This document shows positions 58,049 to 64,000 of a stretch of 64,000 nt of DNA, one piece after another. The DNA lies in NCBI RefSeq assembly GCF_014132355.1, contig NZ_BLZO01000011.1:99315-163314 (forward strand). Direction: 5' to 3'. Origin of the DNA: Okeania sp. KiyG1. Its GTDB lineage: Bacteria; Cyanobacteriota; Cyanobacteriia; Cyanobacteriales; Microcoleaceae. The notes beneath the pieces were generated by a model. It saw nothing but the letters and a program-made list of their open reading frames with translations, was not told the DNA's origin and did not search any database. How positions within the stretch are numbered: the first letter of the stretch is position 1; every line of letters begins with the position of its first letter. The position numbers and the translations under genes were made by a program.

Positions 58049-58348
58049 CTATATACCATTACTATGCATTTGCTATATACCCTACATTCCCCACGACAAA
58101 ATCAAAATGTACTATAAAAGGTGAGTAGTCAATAGTCAGTAGTCAGTAGTCAGTAGGGAATGATACCGACTAATTGTCTGGTGTGTTTTGAGTATTTATG
58201 GTTAATATTTTCCTGAGAATTTGACTTCTGAGAAAGCTCAATGAAGATAATTTTTACAGTATAAATACTTATCAAACTACTATTTTTTATGCTACTTTTG
58301 ATGTTACGCTCTTGACGTGCGGAACGTGGGATATACCATTACTATGCA
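58049..58348 (+). repeat. Family E element flanked by 18-bp direct repeat
   Basis: ATATACCATTACTATGCA occurs at 58050-58067 and again at 58332-58349. Between them lie TATACCCTACATTCCCCACG, CAGTAGTCAGTAGTCAGTAG, TATTTATGGTTAATATTTTC and GTGCGGAACGTGGGATATAC, inverse-like to the left end and related to 37459-37720. The direct repeats could be a target duplication or part of the unit. Confidence 0.55.
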
Positions 58349-58559
58349 GGACTACCCAATATTTTTATACCTAATTAAACAGATTTAATATAATACAGGA
58401 GATTCCACTTTAGTAAAGTATACTCATCGCGGACAAGATACCCACACTACAAAAATTCAATTGTTAATCTCTGTACTTCTGATACCAGGAATTTGCTATA
58501 TCATTTCTCAAAAGTCGTGCATTGAGTTTACTCAACCTTTTTTAATATTAGAAATTCCT

Positions 58560-58690
58560 AACTCCTGACCAAAAAATAAGGTCAATAGCCTCCCCTTTCA
58601 AGGGGATGAAAAAAAATAAAGTTCAATATTTCAATCCCAATACTTTAACTAGAGGTACTGATAACTGATAACTGATAACTGATAACTGAA
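58560..58690 (-). repeat. CCCTTTCAAGGGG unit and TGATAAC heptamers
   Basis: CCTCCCCTTTCAAGGGGATG then TTCAATATTTCAATCCCAAT, AGAGGTACTGATAACTGATA and two more heptamers, the inverse of the unit at 61975-62105. Ends 24 bp before the stop of the RNA methyltransferase gene. Confidence 0.6.
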
Positions 58691-58713
58691 ATGACTCCTG
58701 ACTCCTAATTTAC

Positions 58714-59838
58714 TTAATACAATTCATATTTCAATAAAGTACAAGGAATGGCTCCATTATAAACAGGAATTCTCCGAGAAGTTCTTAATCCTACTTGTTT
58801 AGATAATTGTTTATTTCCTGTCAAAATAAATGCCGTCCATCCAGTAAAACGTTGTTTAAAAATATCCCCCAACATTTTATAAAGTTCGCCCAATTCTTCA
58901 ACTTCTCCTAAACGTTCGCCATAAGGAGGATTACAAATAATAATCCCTTTATCTGCGGGAGGTTTTAATTTAGATAAATCTGTTTTAATAAACTTAATTT
59001 GATTTCCTACCCCACATCTTTCAGCATTAGTTCGAGCTTGAAAAAGCACTTCAGAATTTCGATCACTACCGACAATTATTGATTTTAATTCTGTTAATTG
59101 ACTATTTCTAGCCTCTGTTAATAAATCTTGCCAAAGAGACTTGTCAAAATCACGCCAGTTCATCAAAGAAAATTGATTTCTCAACAATCCCGGTGCAATA
59201 TTTAATGCTTTTAAACTTGCCTCTAAAGGTAAAGTTCCAGAACCACATAAAGGGTCTAAAAAAGGTATATCTGGAGAATATTCTGCCATTTCTAAAATGG
59301 CTGCTGCTAAAGTTTCTTTCAGAGGAGCAAACCCCATTGCTAGACGATAGCCACGCTGATGTAAACTACTACCAGAACTATCTAAACTGAGGATACAACT
59401 ATTATTTTGAATATGAGCACTAATCAATATATCAGGATTTTTAGTATCAATATTTGACCTGTAGCGAAACTTTTCTATTTGTTGCTCGGTAATAGCATCT
59501 TTAATTTGCAGAGCCGTATAATGAGTATGTTTTAGTTTTTCATTAGTTCCCGTACAATTAATTGCTAATGTATTTTTAGGAGATAAATATCGCTGCCAAG
59601 GAATTTTTTTTACCTCTTTATAAAGTACTTCTCGGTTAACACATCGAACTTCCGCAATAGGAACTAAAACTCTAAAAATAGTTCTTGCCCAGATATTAAC
59701 CCGATAAAGTAAAGTCTTATCCCCTGTAAAACTTACCCCAGTAAATTCTGGACAGATGTTTTCCGCTCCTAAACTTTTTAATTCTTGGGCAGCAATAGCT
59801 TCTAAACCTTTAGCAACTTTTGCATAGTATTGATTCAT
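58714..59838 (-). CDS. rlmL: RlmL/YpsC-type 23S rRNA (guanine-N2) methyltransferase
   Basis: A 374-residue protein. An N-terminal ferredoxin-like/THUMP region (~1-155: KVAKGLEAIAAQELKSLGAE, TALQIKDAITEQQIEK) precedes a SAM methyltransferase domain with FLDPLCGSGTLPLEASLKAL, IVGSDRNSEVLFQARTNAER and the catalytic IICNPPYGERLG. Matches single-domain bacterial homologues of RlmL's N-terminal half (YpsC). It methylates guanine in 23S rRNA, likely G2445-equivalent. The 48 N-terminal codons recur at 61694-61837. Confidence 0.88.
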   Translation of the reverse strand: MNQYYAKVAKGLEAIAAQELKSLGAENICPEFTGVSFTGDKTLLYRVNIWARTIFRVLVPIAEVRCVNREVLYKEVKKIPWQRYLSPKNTLAINCTGTNEKLKHTHYTALQIKDAITEQQIEKFRYRSNIDTKNPDILISAHIQNNSCILSLDSSGSSLHQRGYRLAMGFAPLKETLAAAILEMAEYSPDIPFLDPLCGSGTLPLEASLKALNIAPGLLRNQFSLMNWRDFDKSLWQDLLTEARNSQLTELKSIIVGSDRNSEVLFQARTNAERCGVGNQIKFIKTDLSKLKPPADKGIIICNPPYGERLGEVEELGELYKMLGDIFKQRFTGWTAFILTGNKQLSKQVGLRTSRRIPVYNGAIPCTLLKYELY

Positions 59839-59906
59839 TGCCTAGAAATAATAATTTTGGTATTTAGCCTACAATAACAGGATTTGATGGTAGAGTTGGA
59901 AAAATT

Positions 59907-60019
59907 GGATAGTTCATCTCAAATATTCGCAAAAATACTTTTTTTCTATTCCCAGTTCCTACTTTCTATTTTCCTAGAAAGGATAAATTTTTAGCTTTCT
60001 TAAAAATTGAGATGTACCC
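59907..60019 (+). repeat. MITE-like family F copy
   Basis: GTTCATCTCAAATATTCGCA at the left and TGAGATGTACCC at the right; the interior AAAAATACTTTTTTTCTATT inverts the AAAAAAGTATTTTTGCAAAT of 24935-25102. Confidence 0.55.
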
Positions 60020-60142
60020 AAATTGGATGAAGCAATTATTTCACTAATTGATTAATCGCTTAAGTGTTATAATTTAACAACTTCCTAATTTTTGTACTTT
60101 ATAAAATCAATCAAAAACTATTTATTTAACTCTTTAATCATA

Positions 60143-60440
60143 ACTAGGGCTTGCTGATTAAACCTAAAAGTATTTATATATAAAGCTTTTAGCCTTTTTA
60201 AGTATCAAAAAGTGCGAGGTTTTAAGTGGTAATAGTTCAAAAATGAGCGGATTTTGGTCAAGATTTGGGCAGAAAAATCATTCTTACAATTCTTGCTCCT
60301 ACCTCCTCTATAATTCCCATTTCTCCTGTCTCCTGTCTCCCCCTCCTCCAGGGAGGGGTTAGGGTGGGTTGGGAGGGGTTAGGGGTGGGTTGCCTCCTGT
60401 ATCCTACCCTTACCCATAAGACTTTTTCAGCAAACCCTAA
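60143..60440 (+). repeat. MITE-like family A copy (298 bp)
   Basis: Starts TAGGGCTTGCTGATTAAACC and ends TCAGCAAACCCTAA. Contains GGGCAGAAAAATCATTCT and the GGGAGGGGTTAGGGGTGGG segment as at 18209. It ends 18 bp before the methyltransferase start at 60459, so it forms that gene's leader. Confidence 0.78.
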
Positions 60441-60458
60441 CTATAAAAAATAAAAAAT

Positions 60459-61277
60459 ATGAAACCAAACCCAACTAAAAATTCAGCTAACTATAGTCAC
60501 CTAATTTCTCAAATATTTCCAGAAAACCCTTACAATGGTTTTGATTTTCAACAATACCCAGAAGATTTGCAAGGTTGGAATGGTAGACATAAAGTGTTTG
60601 CTGAAATTATATCTGAAGTCAAACCTAAAGTGATTATTGAAGTTGGAGTATGGAAAGGACAATCCACAATTCACATGGCAGAGATAGCTAAAAAAATTAA
60701 TCCTGAAGTAATAGTAATTGCCATAGATACTTTTTTGGGTAGTCCGGAACATTGGAAACCAAAACACCCGAAAAATTTTCAACAATCTCTTCAGCTCAAG
60801 TTTGGATACCCTCAACTATACTACCAATTTTTAGCAAATGTGATGTGGAAAGGATTAGAAAAAAATATTATTCCAATACCACAAACCAGTGTCAATGCTG
60901 CCATAATGTTAAAAAATCTTGGAATTAAAGGGGATATTATCCATATAGATGCAGGTCATGATTTTGAAAATGTTTATTCAGATTTTGTCAAATATTGGGA
61001 TTTGCTAACTGAAGAAGGAGTATTAATAGGAGATGATTTTGACCCATTTTGGCCAGGAGTTCAGAGAGCAGTGAAGTGTTTTTGTTCAGAACGCCAGCTT
61101 CAGATTATTGTAGATAAACCTAAGTGCATAATACGTCGTCAAAATAATGATATTGAAAATAAAACTCTATTTAGTAACAAGAAAATTAGAATGTTTTTAA
61201 TTGCAACTTTTGAAAATTTCTATGTATCTGTCAAAGATACTAAAGTAGTTGTACATGGAAAAATTTTAATCCTTTGA
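60459..61277 (+). CDS. SAM methyltransferase fused to beta-trefoil region (5' portion)
   Basis: A 272-residue frame. Residues ~45-215 are a class I methyltransferase: KVIIEVGVWKGQSTIHMAEI, VIAIDTFLG, KGDIIHIDAGHDFENVYSDF, LLTEEGVLIGDDFDPFWPGV. This resembles the rhamnosyl O-methyltransferase/cephalosporin-hydroxylase type. Residues ~240-272 (MFLIATFENFYVSVKDTKVV) begin a beta-trefoil, fascin-like part that continues in other frames to 61641. The true gene is probably 60459-61641. A family A repeat sits directly upstream. Confidence 0.78.
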   Translation: MKPNPTKNSANYSHLISQIFPENPYNGFDFQQYPEDLQGWNGRHKVFAEIISEVKPKVIIEVGVWKGQSTIHMAEIAKKINPEVIVIAIDTFLGSPEHWKPKHPKNFQQSLQLKFGYPQLYYQFLANVMWKGLEKNIIPIPQTSVNAAIMLKNLGIKGDIIHIDAGHDFENVYSDFVKYWDLLTEEGVLIGDDFDPFWPGVQRAVKCFCSERQLQIIVDKPKCIIRRQNNDIENKTLFSNKKIRMFLIATFENFYVSVKDTKVVVHGKILIL

Positions 61278-61641
61278 TTAAATTAAAAGCTGTTGAGATT
61301 CCTGGGGAAAATAGTAAATCAGAGTTTTTTTTGACAACGAACGATGGATATTCTTTATGTGCTGAACATAACAATAATTTAGTTCTAAATAAATCCAAAT
61401 TTAGCTCTTGGAAAAAGTTTAAAATAGAAAAACTATCTGAGAATTATGTAGCTTTTTATCTGCTCATGGCAAATATTTGTCTGCTGAAGCTAATGGAATA
61501 GTTACTGCTAATGCTAATCAAATAGGTCAAAGAGAAAAATTTAAGTTATTAACCCTTGATAGTGACATGATAAAACTAACAGAAAAATTAAATCAACCTT
61601 TTTTTTTACCCTTGCCAAAAGAATTTTTCAAAACACCCTAA
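61274..61641 (+). pseudogene. Beta-trefoil (fascin-like) continuation, frameshifted
   Basis: Frame 2 reads IKLKAVEIPGENSKSEFFLT and SLCAEHNNNLVLNKSKFSSW, KKFKIEKL; a third frame from ~61459 reads SAHGKYLSAEANGIVTANAN, QIGQREKFKLL and stops at 61639-61641. HGKYLSAEANGxVxANxxxI..REKF is the typical strand of fascin/actin-crosslinking beta-trefoil repeats. The breaks are near 61265-61277 and at a T5 run near 61453-61457. Together they give the tail of the protein starting at 60459. Confidence 0.65.
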
Positions 61642-61693
61642 TTATCAGCTTGCTGAAAGCTAAATCTTGAGAGTTGAAAGTTTACTTTAAAAG

Positions 61694-61837
61694 ATTAACT
61701 CGATAAAGTAAAGTCTTATCCCCTGTAAAACTTACCCCAGTAAATTCTGGAGAGACATTTTTAGCTCCTAAACTTTCTAATTCTTGGGCAGCAATAGTTT
61801 CTAACCCTTTAGCAACCTTGGCATAGTATTGATTCAT
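61694..61837 (-). pseudogene. Duplicated 5' end of rlmL (48 codons)
   Basis: Minus-strand reading from ATG 61837: MNQYYAKVAKGLETIAAQEL, then GVSFTGDKTLLYRVN, a near copy of the first 48 codons of the gene at 58714-59838, in open frame. It ends abruptly at 61694. Substitutions (ETIA, ESLG, KNVSPEF) show some age. Confidence 0.85.
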
Positions 61838-61841
61838 TAGA

Positions 61842-62253
61842 GTAGGGGAGTAGGGGAGTAGGGGAGTGGGGAGTGGGGGAGTGGGGGAGTGGGGAGTGGG
61901 AGAAATTGAAGTAATTTAAGAAATTATCAACACATAATACAGCATATTTCGGGCAAACGAGGTACAGGGTCATTTCAGTTATCAGTTATCAGTTATCAGT
62001 TATCAGTACCGACCACTAAAGCATTGGGATTGAAATACTGAAGTGAATATTTTTTCATCCCCTTAAAAGAGGAGGCGCGTGGACTTCATTTTTTGGTAAA
62101 TGATGAAAGTATTGTAGTGCGGGCATCTTGCCCGCTTCGGACTGTACCTCATAACAACGGGGAGCGCTGTATATAACCAGATTCTATATAATTTCTAACT
62201 TCTAACTTCTAACTTCTAACTTTTGACTTTTGACTTTTGAATTTTGACTTAAT
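61842..62253. repeat. GGGGAGTA array, TTATCAG array and palindromes
   Basis: GGGGAGTAGGGGAGTAGGGG then GTGGGGGA units (61842-61905); four TTATCAG units (61978-62006); a CCCCTTAAAAGAGGAGGC unit (62060-62078); GTGCGGGCATCTTGCCCGC hairpin (62117-62135); and AACTTCT heptamers (62192-62222), then TTTTGAC units. Confidence 0.7.
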
Positions 62254-62862
62254 TTAAGGAGAACAATCTGAGATATAGCTTCCATTACTATCTCTAGAAA
62301 CTAGATATCCTTGATATGGACTTGTCACTTCTATAAATCTTTGAGTGCCACTACCAATTTCTTCATTTCCCATAACCTCTATTCTCTGACCATTTTCTAC
62401 CACTCCAATTCTACGACTCGCTGAATTGCGTGACTCAAAAATATATAATCCATTTGGCCTGAGAATATAACAAGTTCTTAATTTAGCCCTTGCTTTGGCC
62501 TGGTAACTAATTACAGGCTCTGTGAGGCCATTCTCTGTTGTCGAATCTACACGATATTGGTCTGGGCCAATAATATATTCAATTCCTCGTACCGGGTCAT
62601 AAGCTTCCCAAGAACTACCTCTTTTTGTGGCATTACCAACAATCAGCCAATCTTGCTCAGTTCCATTCTTAGGTTGACTAATGAATATATATTCACCCTT
62701 TTGAGTTTCGCAAATATTAATATTAAAGTTGGCCGTTTCATAATTTGCTTTCTCAGAGCCATACCCATAACAAAGCTGCGCCTGTGCCGATATTGGCAGA
62801 ATCGCACTTCCCAGCACTAAAGTAGTTGTAACAACTCCCACGGTGGTTAATCGGTGTTTCAT
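62254..62862 (-). CDS. Secreted protein with possible SH3-like domain
   Basis: Start set at the ATG at 62862: AGGAG lies just upstream, and it yields an N-terminus with a clean signal peptide (LTTVGVVTTTLVLGSAILPI, cut after SAQA). A longer frame beginning further upstream would bury that signal. The mature part has CYGYGSEKANYETANFNINI, SQPKNGTEQDWLIVGNATKR and near the end RRIGVVENGQRIEVMGNEEI, which looks like a bacterial SH3-type motif. Cysteine count is three to four. Role unknown, periplasm or outside the cell. Confidence 0.75.
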   Translation of the reverse strand: MKHRLTTVGVVTTTLVLGSAILPISAQAQLCYGYGSEKANYETANFNINICETQKGEYIFISQPKNGTEQDWLIVGNATKRGSSWEAYDPVRGIEYIIGPDQYRVDSTTENGLTEPVISYQAKARAKLRTCYILRPNGLYIFESRNSASRRIGVVENGQRIEVMGNEEIGSGTQRFIEVTSPYQGYLVSRDSNGSYISDCSP

Positions 62863-63447
62863 TGTCTCTCCTTTGTGCCATTGGATAGTAGCAAAACCCC
62901 ATAACCTTACCATAATTTGATAAAAATATCTCGCAAAAGTGAAAATAAGTAAAGCCTTATTTGATATTCTTAACTTTCTAATAAAATTTTCTATAAAAAA
63001 CTTATAGTTAAATTGTGTAAAGATATTATAAAGCTCTCAGCTTTCAGTAATAAGCTATCAGCCTAAGTTGACTTATAGCAGAAGGCAGAAGGCAGGAGGC
63101 AGAAGGCAGGAGGCAAAAGCCATCCCCCTACCCCCTTTGAAAGGGGGAGACAGAAGGAAACATCTGGCGTTGTCTGAGTTTTCCACTTTTGATATGTCCT
63201 CTCTTTCCCTTCCACTGCGATAAATCCCAAAAAATTGTGTATGGGGAGATTTAAACTTCTTCTTAACTGTCCAACTTACTACCTATTAGGGATAAAAACC
63301 CTAAAATAGTTCCGAGGTATAAAATTTTTGGATATTTAAGGTACAAACCTCAAAGCTGTTGACGGATAACTCCGTAGAAAAAGCCGAAAACTGTTAGTTG
63401 AGAGCTTGTTAAAAATCAAATTAAAAAAAATTAGAGAGAGGTCTCTT
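62863..63447. other. Spacer upstream of the flavodiiron gene
   Basis: GCAGAAGGCAGGAG heptamer repeats lie at 63078-63114, and CCCCCTACCCCCTTTGAAAG then GGGGGA forms a hairpin near 63123-63148. The last ~200 bp are AT-rich and presumably hold the promoter, but no clear boxes stand out. No gene. Confidence 0.5.
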
Positions 63448-64000
63448 ATGGTAGCAGTAACAGACCAAGTAAAAAATAGACTAACAACAGAGACAAGTAA
63501 AATTGCTCCTGATACCACGGCCATTCGCTCCCTTGATTGGGACCGCGATCGCTTTGATATAGAATTTGGTCTACAGAATGGTACCACATATAACTCCTTT
63601 ATTATTCGAGGAGAAAAAAATGCTCTGGTTGATACATCCCATGCAAAATTTCGTCAGTTATATTTAGACATCCTCTGGGGTCTAATTAAACCGACAGAAA
63701 TTGATTATCTAATTATTAGTCATACCGAACCAGACCATAGTGGTTTAGCCAAAGACATTATCGAACTAGCTCCCCAAGTTACAGTTGTTGGGGCAAAAGT
63801 AGCAATCCAATTTTTAGAAAATTTAGTTCATATACCATTTAATAAACAAATTGTCAAAAATGGAGACCAATTAGATTTAGGCAACGGTCACGTTTTAGAA
63901 TTCGTTTCTGCTCCAAATCTGCATTGGCCAGATACTATTTTTACCTACGACAGCAAAACCCAAACTCTATTCACCTGTGATGCTTTTGGGATGCACTATT
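63448..64000 (+). CDS. Flavodiiron protein (Flv), 5' part
   Basis: The first 184 codons run off the window. RSLDWDRDRFDIEFGLQNGT then ISHTEPDHSGLAKDIIEL: H92-x-E94-x-D96-H97 is the canonical diiron motif of the metallo-beta-lactamase-like domain. LHWPDTIFTYD follows with another ligand His. Among cyanobacterial A-type/diflavin Flvs the full motif is kept in Flv3 and Flv4, so an Flv3-type O2-photoreduction subunit is likely. Which paralogue cannot be fixed without the C-terminal flavin domains. Confidence 0.85.
   Translation, partial: MVAVTDQVKNRLTTETSKIAPDTTAIRSLDWDRDRFDIEFGLQNGTTYNSFIIRGEKNALVDTSHAKFRQLYLDILWGLIKPTEIDYLIISHTEPDHSGLAKDIIELAPQVTVVGAKVAIQFLENLVHIPFNKQIVKNGDQLDLGNGHVLEFVSAPNLHWPDTIFTYDSKTQTLFTCDAFGMHY

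Overview
The window reads as chromosome of a filamentous, AT-rich, repeat-laden cyanobacterium. psbN, psbH and the start of a flavodiiron (Flv) gene place it among oxygenic phototrophs. GCGATCGC (HIP1) octamers are scattered through coding and non-coding DNA, heptameric tandem repeats fill the spacers, and roughly 40% of the window appears non-coding. That profile fits Oscillatoriales such as the Trichodesmium/Okeania/Moorena group; the exact genus is inference.

Layout. 1-16.5 kb: a minus-strand cluster of large paralogues, each with an N-terminal TPR solenoid and a C-terminal transferase. Three end in a PAPS-type sulfotransferase (1370-3868, 6525-8372, 14420-16291) and one in a fucosyltransferase-like domain broken by small indels (9198-11529). 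They are embedded in repeats: a 4 x 227-bp tandem array (5165-6088) bracketed by inverted ~200-bp repeats, and six truncated copies of the sulfotransferase 3' end (12043-14133). 17-21 kb: a CnoX-like thioredoxin-TPR protein, a metallo-beta-lactamase-fold hydrolase and aroC. 21-27 kb: psbN / psbH-tatA-pth, a small conserved gene, and a graveyard of TnpB (IS200/IS605-type) remnants. 27-37 kb: pyrG, an internally duplicated small protein, a ROK glucokinase, an intact tnpB with a divergent ribbon-helix-helix gene, and carB split by two homopolymer insertions. 38-48 kb: a periplasmic-binding lipoprotein, a Ser/Thr kinase-GUN4 fusion, acyl-CoA synthetase, a YlqD protein, the E2 subunit of a 2-oxoacid (pyruvate) dehydrogenase, and two envelope proteins of unknown role. 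48-57 kb: a PIN-domain toxin-like pair, a 1303-residue secreted TPR-CHAT protease-like protein, a quinone-oxidoreductase-like MDR enzyme, a cyclophilin, and a truncated EAD1 gene. 57-64 kb: a spermidine-synthase-like methyltransferase, an RlmL-type RNA methyltransferase plus a duplicated fragment of its 5' end, a methyltransferase fused to a beta-trefoil region (frameshifted), a secreted protein, and the first 184 codons of a flavodiiron protein.

What unifies the window. Housekeeping genes sit as isolated islands in spacers built almost wholly of short mobile or palindromic elements. At least six families with matching inverted ends can be separated by eye. Two of them end exactly at, or supply, the stop codon of a gene (24935, 30345). 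No complete new defence or biosynthetic system is recognised. The best leads are the sulfotransferase tail array beside a full-length gene, the tnpB-RHH divergent pair with a palindromic operator candidate, the internally deleted IS between psbN and psbH, and the EAD1 and CHAT genes lying near each other. Several broken genes, including the essential carB, differ from an intact reading by single-base homopolymer changes, so some frameshifts may be assembly errors.
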